64,000 nucleotides of DNA from positions 213,584 to 277,583 of the forward strand of contig JAVBOH010000009.1 of the NCBI GenBank assembly GCA_031550725.1. Direction: 5' to 3'. Source of the DNA: UBA946 sp031550725. Its GTDB lineage: Bacteria; Bacillota; Clostridia; Oscillospirales; Ruminococcaceae. Under the pieces are notes generated by a model, which did not search any database, was not told the DNA's origin, and was given only the letters and a program-made list of their open reading frames with translations. Within the stretch, counting starts at the first letter, position 1. Every line of letters starts with the position of its first letter. This document shows, piece after piece, positions 16,865 to 24,394 of this stretch. The translations under genes and the position numbers were made by a program.

Positions 16865-18976
16865 TTAACTATTCTTTTTAGCCTCAATATCAGCAAGAGC
16901 ATCTTTTCTTGAAAGATTAATTCTGCCCTGACCATCAATCTCCATAACCTTAACAACAATTTCGTCGCCAATTGAAACAATATCTTCAACTTTTTCTACT
17001 CTCGCCTTATCAAGCTTGGAAATATGAACAAGACCATCCTTACCAGGAGCAATTTCAACAAATGCGCCAAAGTTCATAAGTCTTACAACCTTACCCTTAT
17101 AAATAGCACCAACCTCAGGATCGTTAACGATTGTATGGATAATCTGCAATGCCTTCTTAGCCTTGTCAAGATCAATACCGGAAATAAATACATTACCCTC
17201 ATCGTTAATGTCAATCTTAACTTCGCAGTCAGCGGAAATTTTCTGAATAACCTTGCCGCCCTGACCGATTACATCACGAATTTTATCAACAGGAACCTTA
17301 GTCTGAAGCATCTTAGGTGCATACTTGCCAACAGTTTCTCTTGGCTCAGCAATAGCCTTAAGCATAACATCATCAAGGATATGAAGTCTAGCTTTTCTAG
17401 TTTTTTCAAAAGCCTCTCTGATGATTTCCATAGTAAGACCATCAACCTTGATATCAACCTGAATAGCAGTGATACCCTTATGAGTACCGCCTACCTTAAA
17501 GTCCATATCACCGAAGAAATCTTCAAGACCTTGAATGTCAACCATTGTAGTAAAGCTGTCGTCAGCCTTAGTGATAAGACCACAGGAAATACCAGCAACA
17601 GGAGCCTTGATTGGAACACCAGCATCCATAAGAGCAAGTGTAGAGCCACAGATAGAACCCTGTGAAGTAGAACCGTTTGAAGAAAGAACTTCAGAAACAA
17701 GTCTTAGTGCATATGGGAATTCTTCAACGGATGGAAGTACAGGAATAAGTGCACGTTCTGCCAAAGCACCATGACCGATTTCACGACGTCCAGGACCTCT
17801 TGATGGTCTTGTTTCACCAACAGAATATGATGGGAAATTATAATGGTGCATATAACGCTTAGAATCTTCTTCATCAAGACCGTCAATTCTCTGTGAGTCG
17901 CTTACAGGGCCTAGAGTAGCAACTGTAAGAACCTGAGTCTGACCTCTTGTGAACATACCTGAGCCGTGAACACGAGGAAGAAGTGCAACCTCTGCATCAA
18001 GTGGACGAATATCATCCAAACCACGGCCGTCAACACGTTTGCCCTCATATAACCAGTTTCTAACAATCTTCTTCTGAAGCTTGTAAATACATTCATCAAT
18101 CATAGAAATTTTATCAGGATACATTTCATCGAACTTAGCGTGAATTTCATCCTTGATAGGATTAAGTCTTTCCTCACGGATATTCTTGTCATCAGTATCA
18201 AGAGCAAGCTTAACCTTTTCAGCAGCCAAAGCCTCGATGCCATCAAACATATCATGGTCAACTTCCTGTGATTCGAAAGTGAACTTAGGCTTGCCGATTT
18301 CTTTCTGAATGTCACTGATGAAAGCAACAATCTTCTTGATTTCTTCATGGCCTGCCTCGATAGCCTTAAGCATCGTTTCATCGTCAACTTCGTTTGCACC
18401 AGCTTCAATCATAACTATTTTGTCCATAGATGCAGCAATAGTAAGCTCCAAATCAGATGCTTTTCTCTGCTCAAGGTTAGGATTTAAAACAATCTCACCA
18501 TCGCAAAGACCAACGCTGATGCCACCCAATGGGCCATTCCATGGAATATCGGAAATAGAAAGAGCAATTGAAGTAGCAATCATACCAGCAACTTCTGGTG
18601 AATTGTCAATATCAACAGCCAAAACTGTCATAACAACAGAAACGTCATTACGCATATCCTTAGGGAAAAGCGGACGGATAGGTCTGTCAACAACTCGTGA
18701 AGTAAGGATTGACTTGTCGGATGGCTTTCCCTCTCTTTTCATGAAAGAACCAGGAATTCTGCCAACGGAATATAGACGTTCCTCATAGTCAACAGACAAT
18801 GGAAAAAAGTCAATACCCTCTCTTGGCTTAACACTAGCTGTAACGTTAGCCATTACAACTGTTTCACCATAAGTTACCCAGCATGAGCCGTTGGAAAGAC
18901 CGCATTTTTTACCTGTTTCAACAGATAATTCTCTGCCTGCATAAGTGGTTTTAAAAGTTCTTGCATTTTCGAACAT
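16865..18976 (-). CDS. pnp: Polynucleotide phosphorylase
   Basis: Phosphorolytic 3'-5' exoribonuclease of mRNA decay. Two RNase PH domains (first about residues 10-140 with RPLFPKDMRNDVSVVMTVL; second about 310-530 with RSRGPGRREIGHGALAERAL and the phosphate-binding NGSTSQGSICGSTLALMDAG) flank an all-helical linker. They are followed by a KH domain (VIGQGGKVIQKISADCEVKI) and an S1 domain (YKGKVVRLMNFGAFVEIAPG). At 703 residues it is complete. AGGAGG precedes the ATG. It lies downstream of rpsO in the conserved rpsO-pnp order, separated by a long hairpin (19011-19100). Confidence 0.97.
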   Translation of the reverse strand: MFENARTFKTTYAGRELSVETGKKCGLSNGSCWVTYGETVVMANVTASVKPREGIDFFPLSVDYEERLYSVGRIPGSFMKREGKPSDKSILTSRVVDRPIRPLFPKDMRNDVSVVMTVLAVDIDNSPEVAGMIATSIALSISDIPWNGPLGGISVGLCDGEIVLNPNLEQRKASDLELTIAASMDKIVMIEAGANEVDDETMLKAIEAGHEEIKKIVAFISDIQKEIGKPKFTFESQEVDHDMFDGIEALAAEKVKLALDTDDKNIREERLNPIKDEIHAKFDEMYPDKISMIDECIYKLQKKIVRNWLYEGKRVDGRGLDDIRPLDAEVALLPRVHGSGMFTRGQTQVLTVATLGPVSDSQRIDGLDEEDSKRYMHHYNFPSYSVGETRPSRGPGRREIGHGALAERALIPVLPSVEEFPYALRLVSEVLSSNGSTSQGSICGSTLALMDAGVPIKAPVAGISCGLITKADDSFTTMVDIQGLEDFFGDMDFKVGGTHKGITAIQVDIKVDGLTMEIIREAFEKTRKARLHILDDVMLKAIAEPRETVGKYAPKMLQTKVPVDKIRDVIGQGGKVIQKISADCEVKIDINDEGNVFISGIDLDKAKKALQIIHTIVNDPEVGAIYKGKVVRLMNFGAFVEIAPGKDGLVHISKLDKARVEKVEDIVSIGDEIVVKVMEIDGQGRINLSRKDALADIEAKKNS

Positions 18977-19010
18977 AAAACTGCCTCCTAATAAATTAAA
19001 ATTCTTTATT

Positions 19011-19100
19011 TTTAGACAACAGTTTTAGCAAAAAATCCTGTATATAAAACGAATTTATATACACGATTTTATGCTAAACAACTGCTGTCAACTGTCTAAA
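19011..19100 (-). other. Long hairpin between rpsO and pnp
   Basis: TTTAGACA (19011-19018) pairs with TGTCTAAA (19093-19100), and inside it ACAACAGTTTTAGCA with TGCTAAACAACTGCTGT and TGTATATAAA with TTTATATACA make an imperfect stem of more than 30 bp around a small loop. It ends 35 bases before the pnp start codon, in the presumed pnp leader. Its position matches the RNase III-cleaved hairpin through which E. coli PNPase controls its own mRNA; that this one does the same is inference. Confidence 0.75.
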
Positions 19101-19111
19101 AAAAATGCTTT

Positions 19112-19151
19112 AAGGGCAGTGTAAAGCAATGCAGCTTTACATACCGCCCTT
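19112..19151 (-). terminator. Possible terminator or attenuator after rpsO
   Basis: AAGGGC (19112-19117) with GCCCTT (19146-19151) and GTAAAGC with GCTTTAC form a two-part stem; on the minus strand eight T follow at 19105-19098 after a 6-base gap. The gap makes it a weak or partial terminator, so pnp could be reached by read-through. Confidence 0.55.
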
Positions 19152-19159
19152 TGTAATAA

Positions 19160-19426
19160 TTACTTACGAATACCTAGCTTCTCGATAGTTGCACGATATC
19201 TGTTGATATCCTTCTTCATCAAGTAGTTCAAAAGGTTACGTCTGTGACCAACCATCTTGTGAAGACCACGTCTTGAATGGTGATCCTTCTGGTGAACCTT
19301 CAAGTGTTCAGTTAAATCCTTAATTCTCTTAGTTAGAATAGCAATCTGAACTTCAGGAGAACCTGTGTCAGTTTCACTTAGTCTGTTGTTTTCGATAACA
19401 GCAGTTTTTTCTTCTTTACGCATCAT
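19160..19426 (-). CDS. rpsO: 30S ribosomal protein S15
   Basis: Primary 16S rRNA-binding protein of the small-subunit platform. The 88-residue sequence contains the S15 signature: TGSPEVQIAILTKRI, HLKVHQKDHHSRRGL, MVGHRRNLLNYL and the C-terminal YRATIEKLGIRK. Two ATGs are adjacent; GAGGTG is 8 bases before the first, which I use. Many homologues start at the second, so the extra Met is uncertain. A strong promoter and a foldable leader precede it. Confidence 0.97.
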   Translation of the reverse strand: MMRKEEKTAVIENNRLSETDTGSPEVQIAILTKRIKDLTEHLKVHQKDHHSRRGLHKMVGHRRNLLNYLMKKDINRYRATIEKLGIRK

Positions 19427-19468
19427 AATACTTTCACCTCTTTTAAAATTTTACCCAATATCATAGTA

Positions 19469-19511
19469 TACGGCAAGGTAAACTCCTAATCATTCTCAGG
19501 CGTACACCGTA
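19469..19511 (-). promoter_or_regulatory. Foldable rpsO leader (possible S15 autoregulation site)
   Basis: On the minus strand TACGG (19511-19507) pairs with CCGTA (19473-19469), enclosing a mismatched stem GTGTACGCCT/AGGAGTTTAC. S15 represses its own translation through leader structures in several phyla. The fold here is my own pairing and has not been matched to a known class. Confidence 0.4.
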
Positions 19512-19571
19512 AACCAAGAAAATGGCAATACGTTTGGCAATATTAACATAAGTCAATAGCACAACATTAGT

Positions 19572-19600
19572 ATTATATCATATTTCATCCTATTTGTAAA
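19572..19600 (-). promoter_or_regulatory. rpsO promoter
   Basis: Minus strand TTTACA (19600-19595), 17 bases, TATAAT (19577-19572); leader about 140 bases. Confidence 0.75.
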
Positions 19601-19606
19601 GCGTTT

Positions 19607-20455
19607 TTACGAAATAGTTTTATTTTTTTTACCTTTTTCACCGATAGGAGCTTCAGTACCGCCTTTATCAGCAAAAACAGTGTCCCCATCATCAGCTTTC
19701 AAATTGCCATACTCAGGGTTTGTTTCACCACGTTCCTCATAATAAGGGTCTATTACATATTTTTGTATCATCGGATATGTGTTAAACATTATTATAAATC
19801 CAATAAATGAAACTGCCCATATTGGCACAATAAGAAGTGTAAAAATCTGACTAAATAGAGTTGCAGTCACGATTATACCAACAACAAGCACCACCAAAAC
19901 AAGAGTTATAATATTCTTTTTCAATGCAATGCAAGTAAGATAGAATGAATTTTTAATAATATTTCCAAGCTTAAGGTCTGTTGCAACAATCATCGGGAAA
20001 ATATAAAAATTCATCATAAGCAGTGTGAATGCAAAACTTACAGTAATTACACATAAAACATTAAAAAGCATGCCACCAGTCTCAGCATTTTGAGCAAGCT
20101 GAGGATAAACTGTCAAAGCAGCATATGCAGCCACGCAAAGCAAAACATCAACCAAGCCAACAGGAATGGACTGCTTTAAATTACTCTTAAAGCCTTTCCA
20201 GAATTCATGCATCATGAATGAACTTTTTTCAATTGTAAAATTACGCAAAACCTTTGTCATACCAGCGATTGCAGGTCCAACAGTAATTATCGGAATACAG
20301 CAGATAAAAGTAACCAAGCTAAGACCAATCATCTTCCAGAACTTTCTGAAATACAGCTCAAAGAAAACAAAAAACGCCTTTTTCTTCGGACCATTCTTTG
20401 ATATACCAGCACCTGCTGCTTCATAATCCTTACTAAAAAATCCCAAAATATGCAA
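19607..20455 (-). CDS. DUF624/YesL-family membrane protein
   Basis: A polytopic membrane protein of 282 residues with about six hydrophobic segments. The family-typical first block is present: YFRKFWKMIGLSLVTFICCIPIITVGPAIAGMTKVLRN, ending in the GPAIAGMTKVLRN motif seen in YesL-like proteins often found near carbohydrate transporters. A charged C-terminal tail (about residues 240-282) is cytoplasmic. It begins 22 bases after the spoIIM stop and is probably co-transcribed with it. Function unknown; no carbohydrate genes are adjacent here. Confidence 0.75.
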   Translation of the reverse strand: MHILGFFSKDYEAAGAGISKNGPKKKAFFVFFELYFRKFWKMIGLSLVTFICCIPIITVGPAIAGMTKVLRNFTIEKSSFMMHEFWKGFKSNLKQSIPVGLVDVLLCVAAYAALTVYPQLAQNAETGGMLFNVLCVITVSFAFTLLMMNFYIFPMIVATDLKLGNIIKNSFYLTCIALKKNIITLVLVVLVVGIIVTATLFSQIFTLLIVPIWAVSFIGFIIMFNTYPMIQKYVIDPYYEERGETNPEYGNLKADDGDTVFADKGGTEAPIGEKGKKNKTIS

Positions 20456-20477
20456 CTCCTTTATTTTTTACTATCCT

Positions 20478-21107
20478 TTATATTCCTAAAATGCTTGTCC
20501 AAAATCCTGCGAACACAAATGTCAGCAGACTGTCTATAATTGATGATGCCACCAAAACAGCTGATAAAATCACAAACTTTGTGAAATAAAGCCTGTTGTC
20601 AATGGCTTCAAATTCATGCCGTCCTGAGAAAACAACCATGCCGATACTGTTTGACATCCGCACAGCTTCACGAGCAGCAAACATAATCACAATCGCCGAA
20701 ACAATTCCCTGTGGAACTATCAAAACAAGCGATACGCAAAATCCACCCAAGCCAAACTGGGAATACATTCCTGCAAGCGACACTCCAAGTCCAAGCCCAC
20801 GAAACACAGGAATAAGTACTTCAATCGGCTGTGATATAGCACAAAATCCAAGTATAAAGCAGCCAAGGAGCAGCATAAATGCACCCGAAAATGAATTAAC
20901 AAGTGTTTGTATAAATGTCTGCTCAAGCCTTGTGTCGATGAAACTTCCTGCAATTCCTAAAAGCTTGTCCTGTCCTGTAATATCGAAATTGCAATACAGC
21001 ACTGTTCCTGCGAAAACTCCTGCAAGAAACAAAATCATAAGCATTAGTATTGATGATTCATTTGTGATAAACTTGTCGCTTTTTTTTGCACCTGTCATAT
21101 ATCTCAT
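20478..21107 (-). CDS. spoIIM: Stage II sporulation protein M
   Basis: Membrane component of the SpoIID-SpoIIM-SpoIIP peptidoglycan-remodelling machine that drives engulfment. The 209 residues hold five or six hydrophobic segments and the SpoIIM/DUF95 pattern: LFLAGVFAGTVLY near the start, GFILGFCAISQPIEVLIPVFRGLGLGVSLAGM-like central block (FRGLGLGVSLAGMYSQFG) and VLIVPQGIVSAIVIMFAAREAVRMS. It is the upstream gene of a pair with the DUF624 protein. Supports an endospore-forming host. Confidence 0.88.
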   Translation of the reverse strand: MRYMTGAKKSDKFITNESSILMLMILFLAGVFAGTVLYCNFDITGQDKLLGIAGSFIDTRLEQTFIQTLVNSFSGAFMLLLGCFILGFCAISQPIEVLIPVFRGLGLGVSLAGMYSQFGLGGFCVSLVLIVPQGIVSAIVIMFAAREAVRMSNSIGMVVFSGRHEFEAIDNRLYFTKFVILSAVLVASSIIDSLLTFVFAGFWTSILGI

Positions 21108-21203
21108 CCTTTACATTTTAAATCTTTGTATAAGATATATGCAGACTATATTTAATTTAGAATATGGTATTTTTGCAAATTTAAATTGTTTCATATATTA
21201 TGT

Positions 21204-21294
21204 TTTGTAGGGTTGATTATAATGCTGCGGCACATTGCCCGTGACATTCACATTTATTTCAGACGATGTGCCACATTATAATCGCCCCTACAAA
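21204..21294. repeat. Palindromic intergenic repeat (REP-like), copy 1
   Basis: TTTGTAGGG...TTATAATG at the left pairs with CATTATAAT...CCCCTACAAA at the right, with an inner GGCACAT/ATGTGCC stem, giving an imperfect palindrome of 91 bp. Same GTAGGG/CCCTAC ends as copies at 27.9, 36.1, 39.3 and 60.0 kb. It sits between proC and spoIIM and may also end transcription. Confidence 0.75.
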
Positions 21295-21330
21295 AAACGA
21301 ATAAATTAATATATAAAATTAGATATTACA

Positions 21331-22131
21331 TCATTTAGAAAGTTCATACGCTCTTTTCGTACAAGCCTCACATGCATTTTTAACAGTACCCTCCAAGTCC
21401 CCTGCCCTAAGCTGTTCAAGACCTGCAATAGTAGTACCACCCTTTGAGGAAACCATAGTTATCAAATCCTCAATGCTGTTTCCAGTGTCTGTAATCATTT
21501 TTGATGCACCTATAAGAGTTTTTGAAAAAAGCTTTTTAGCCACATCTTCATCAATATCGACAGACTTAGCATAGTCGATAAAGGCCTTTGCATAAAGGTA
21601 AATAAATGCAGGAGATGATCCATTTATTGCAATAACCTCTTTCATTTTATCTTCATCAAGTATAGCAATTTCACCGCAGGCTTCAAAAATATCACATACA
21701 AGCTTGAACTCATCATCAGAAGTAGGCATAGCTTTTGCCAAAGCTGTTGCACCCTCGCCAAGCAATAGCGGAGTGTTCGGCATAACCAAAACTGTTTTTG
21801 CGTTCGGTATAGTGTGTGACTTGATAAAACCACTCGTAATCCCAGCACAAATCGATACAAGCACAGTTTCATCACTAACATAATCCCTAACATTATCAAG
21901 AACAACATCCAACTGCTGTGGCTTAACTGCCAAAAATACATAAGTACATTTCTGCACAACCTCTTTTTCACTTGCGCATGATGAAACGCCATATTCACTT
22001 AACTTTTCAAGCTTTTCATTATCCATATCAAAAGCATAAAGGTTAATGTTCGGAGCTAAGCTGCTTTCGGAAACACCTTTCATAATGGCAAAACCCATGT
22101 TTCCTGCACCAATAAAACCAACATTTATCAT
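21331..22131 (-). CDS. proC: Pyrroline-5-carboxylate reductase
   Basis: Last step of proline synthesis, NAD(P)H-dependent reduction of pyrroline-5-carboxylate. The N-terminal Rossmann motif NVGFIGAGNMGFAIMKG and VFLAVKPQQLDVVL are typical; the C-terminal dimerisation domain has GSSPAFIYLYAKAFIDYA and the signature SSKGGTTIAGLEQL. The start is taken at the second ATG (22131), because AAGGA lies directly against the first ATG (22143) but about 11 bases from the second, and homologues begin IxVGFIGxGNMG. About 266 residues, complete. Confidence 0.95.
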   Translation of the reverse strand: MINVGFIGAGNMGFAIMKGVSESSLAPNINLYAFDMDNEKLEKLSEYGVSSCASEKEVVQKCTYVFLAVKPQQLDVVLDNVRDYVSDETVLVSICAGITSGFIKSHTIPNAKTVLVMPNTPLLLGEGATALAKAMPTSDDEFKLVCDIFEACGEIAILDEDKMKEVIAINGSSPAFIYLYAKAFIDYAKSVDIDEDVAKKLFSKTLIGASKMITDTGNSIEDLITMVSSKGGTTIAGLEQLRAGDLEGTVKNACEACTKRAYELSK

Positions 22132-22242
22132 AAAAAAACACATCCTTATTAAAAAAATCGCCGCTATAAGTATACATCAAAATACACAAAATAGCAAGCG
22201 ATTTTTATATTATTTCATTAAACTTTCATCTATGGATAACGC

Positions 22243-22848
22243 TTAATTCGCATTCGATGTCTTTTTGAACACCCTTTTATATGCAACATAAGCGGCAGGA
22301 ATAACAAGACACATCAAAACGATATCAATTGGGAGCTGAATACCGTTTTTAATTAGTCTAGGTATCATCCAAACACCAAAAGCCTTATATCCGCTCGAAT
22401 CAAACAAGCTGAATTCCTTATTTACATAAAGGCTGTAAATAATCAAGGAGTTAAGGCAGACATTGCATATCAGTACAACCGCTGTTCTAGCAATTGCGAT
22501 GAAAACAACGCTGATTTCTTTTCGGTATAAAAATATACCATACAAAATTCCAGCAAGTATTACAACAAGTGAAAGCTGCGGACTGTAACCCCTTGCAGAT
22601 TTGTTATCAATAAGATACCCTATTAAATCGAGTGCAAAGTTAGCTGTTGCGCACACAACAGGGCCGTAAAGCATTGCAATAATGCAGATTGGCAGGAATG
22701 CAAAGGTAATTCTCAGGTCAGGTGTTACTTGGATTGCAAGAGTGCGGATAGCAACCGCTGCTGCAAGCAGAATACCTGTTACTGTAAGTGTTCTAAGCTC
22801 TGACAAACTCGCCGCAGAACGCTTAAATAGATCAAAAAAGCTTTTCAA
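22243..22848 (-). CDS. folT: Folate ECF transporter S component FolT
   Basis: Substrate-binding membrane subunit of an energy-coupling-factor importer; pairs with shared EcfA/EcfT subunits encoded elsewhere. It has 201 residues with about six hydrophobic segments and FolT-like features: LTVTGILLAAAVAIRTLAIQ, LRITFAFLPICIIAMLYGP and ANFALDLIGYLI. GAGGAG precedes a TTG start. The assignment is strongly supported by a tetrahydrofolate riboswitch in its leader. Proc lies downstream on the same strand. Confidence 0.92.
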   Translation of the reverse strand: MKSFFDLFKRSAASLSELRTLTVTGILLAAAVAIRTLAIQVTPDLRITFAFLPICIIAMLYGPVVCATANFALDLIGYLIDNKSARGYSPQLSLVVILAGILYGIFLYRKEISVVFIAIARTAVVLICNVCLNSLIIYSLYVNKEFSLFDSSGYKAFGVWMIPRLIKNGIQLPIDIVLMCLVIPAAYVAYKRVFKKTSNAN

Positions 22849-22869
22849 GATAGACTCCTCCTCGTTTCA

Positions 22870-23017
22870 CAAAAATAGAATAATCCTACATATGTAGAAT
22901 TTTATGCTAATTTGCATAGGGATGGGCTCTAAACTATTTATCGCATAAAATTCGTAGTTCTAACGCCCTCTCTATTCGTTCTCTAAAGAACTGCTCGGTC
23001 GTGATAACTACAATTTT
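22870..23017 (-). promoter_or_regulatory. Switch-like expression platform of the folT leader
   Basis: Between the aptamer and folT one segment (22943-22959) can pair with either of two partners. Pairing 1 is AAAATT-GTAGTT (23017-23006) with AACTAC-G-AATTTT (22959-22947), enclosing the GTTCT-TTAG-AGAAC hairpin. Pairing 2 is a perfect 11-bp GAATTTTATGC (22953-22943) with GCATAAAATTC (22907-22897). Pairing 2 would compete with a terminator-like hairpin CTAC-ATAT-GTAG (22897-22886) that is followed by TATTCTATTTTT. The mutually exclusive folds are read directly; their link to folate sensing is inferred. Confidence 0.6.
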
Positions 23018-23054
23018 AATGCTCCAAATAATGTACTTAAAAAGCTCTCGATAT

Positions 23055-23183
23055 GCATTTTAAGCGGGATGCGATATATGTACCGCAAATATGATGTCCA
23101 AAGGGATAAATCATATTCTTCGTCCAAGCGGCAACTCCCCGTCCACATGGCACTATACGCACATATACCTACTCTGTAAATGC
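23055..23183 (-). promoter_or_regulatory. Tetrahydrofolate (THF, folT-type) riboswitch aptamer
   Basis: Read on the minus strand this matches the class I THF riboswitch core in order. GAGTAG then GTATATGTGCGTATAGTG matches the consensus GAGTAGATGATTCGCG. ACGGGGAGTTGCCGC matches GGGATGTCGTC. CGAAG, an expanded P4 stem (AATATGAT/ATCATATT) and GCGGTACATATATCGCATCC match CGAAG...GCGGTGAATCATTGCATCC. P2 is TATATGT/ACATATA; P1 is closed by GCATTT/AAATGC (23183-23178 with 23060-23055). It lies 207 bases upstream of folT, the classic target. Confidence 0.88.
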
Positions 23184-23227
23184 TAATATATTTAATTTTA
23201 CTAGCCGAATGTATTTATATCACCCAA

Positions 23228-24226
23228 TTATTTTGAAATAATATGAGCAATATCATAAAGCTTCTTGTCAAATGGCTTTTTCATAGCAAGTGCTTCGAAA
23301 ATATCATAATCAACAACCTTGCCGCCCTTAAGCGCAACAACACGGTTACCGATACCCTTGTCAAGCAAGTCAACAGCATAATAACCCATTTCACTTGCAT
23401 TAACTCTGTCACGAACAGTTGGTGTTCCGCCACGCTGAACATGACCAAGAATTGTTGCTCTAGCCTCAATTCCTGTTGTAGTTTCAATAGCCTTAGCAAC
23501 GCCCTCTGCAAAGCCCTCACCCTCTGAAACAACGATGATAAAATGCTCCTTGCCATCAGCCTTTGAGCTTTCAATTCTGGCAATTATATCATTAATATCA
23601 TACTCAACCTCAGAAGTGATAATAGCAGTTGCACCAACAGCCAAACCAACATTAAGTGCAATCCAGCCAGCATTTCTGCCCATTACCTCGATAACGCTGC
23701 ATCTGTCGTGTGACTGTGCAGTATCACGAATTCTGTCAACCATTTCCATAGCTGTATTCATGGCAGTATCATAGCCGATTGTATAGTCAGTGCAGGAAAT
23801 ATCATTATCAATAGTACCAGGGATACCGATACAATTAACCTTATCATCGCCCTCGGACAAGTCCTTAGCTCCTCTGAATGAGCCATCGCCGCCGATTACA
23901 ACGATACCAGAAAGTCCAAGCTCTCTGCATCTTTCCTTAGCCTGTGCAACAACAGCAGGGTCTTTAAACTCCTTGCATCTTGCAGTATAAAGAGCCGTAC
24001 CGCCCCTCTGAATTATATCTGAAACATCACGAACACCAAGAATTCTAATCTTAGCATCCATTTCTTCCTTAGTTTCCTTACCGCCGAAATTAACCAAGCC
24101 ATTATAGCCTCTTTTAATTCCTACAACCTCGTAACCCTTATCAATTGCAGCTCTTGTTACCGCTCTAATAGCAGCGTTCATACCTGGAGCATCACCGCCG
24201 CTTGTTAATACGCCGATCCTTTTCAT
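23228..24226 (-). CDS. pfkA: ATP-dependent 6-phosphofructokinase
   Basis: Phosphorylates fructose 6-phosphate, the committed step of glycolysis. The start is the ATG at 24226 with GGAGG 8 bases upstream, giving MKRIGVLTSGGDAPGMNAAIR (ATP-binding loop). Further motifs are VVIGGDGSFRGA, the catalytic PGTIDNDI (base Asp), MEVMGR-type IEVMGRNAGWIAL, and LGHVQRGGTP. About 332 residues, close to the bacterial allosteric PfkA (319). It has a consensus promoter and is therefore not dependent on dnaE read-through. Confidence 0.97.
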   Translation of the reverse strand: MKRIGVLTSGGDAPGMNAAIRAVTRAAIDKGYEVVGIKRGYNGLVNFGGKETKEEMDAKIRILGVRDVSDIIQRGGTALYTARCKEFKDPAVVAQAKERCRELGLSGIVVIGGDGSFRGAKDLSEGDDKVNCIGIPGTIDNDISCTDYTIGYDTAMNTAMEMVDRIRDTAQSHDRCSVIEVMGRNAGWIALNVGLAVGATAIITSEVEYDINDIIARIESSKADGKEHFIIVVSEGEGFAEGVAKAIETTTGIEARATILGHVQRGGTPTVRDRVNASEMGYYAVDLLDKGIGNRVVALKGGKVVDYDIFEALAMKKPFDKKLYDIAHIISK

Positions 24227-24298
24227 AGTAATTCCTCCAACTTTAACATTATATATGCAATCACACACAAATATATTTATATTAATCAAACACCATAT

Positions 24299-24327
24299 AT
24301 TGTACTCTTTTTGCCGAGTTTTGTCAA
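24299..24327 (-). promoter_or_regulatory. pfkA promoter
   Basis: Minus strand TTGACA (24327-24322), 17 bases, TACAAT (24304-24299). Just upstream, after dnaE, a direct repeat GGTAAAATTTAT occurs twice about 27 bases apart. Confidence 0.8.
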
Positions 24328-24394
24328 GCACTTACCAAATAAATTCACGGTCGTTTCATAAATTTTACCGCTTATGCATTATGAATTATAAATT

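Noticed and set aside
17024..17665. A 213-codon open frame antisense to pnp
   Set aside because: It lies wholly within the pnp coding strand, has no ribosome site and its composition is that of a mirrored gene; several similar frames lie antisense to mreB, ppdK and recD2.
22849..23227. T-box, SAM, cobalamin or glycine riboswitch in the folT leader
   Set aside because: The T-box bulge and the cores of those classes are absent; the THF aptamer explains the upstream half.
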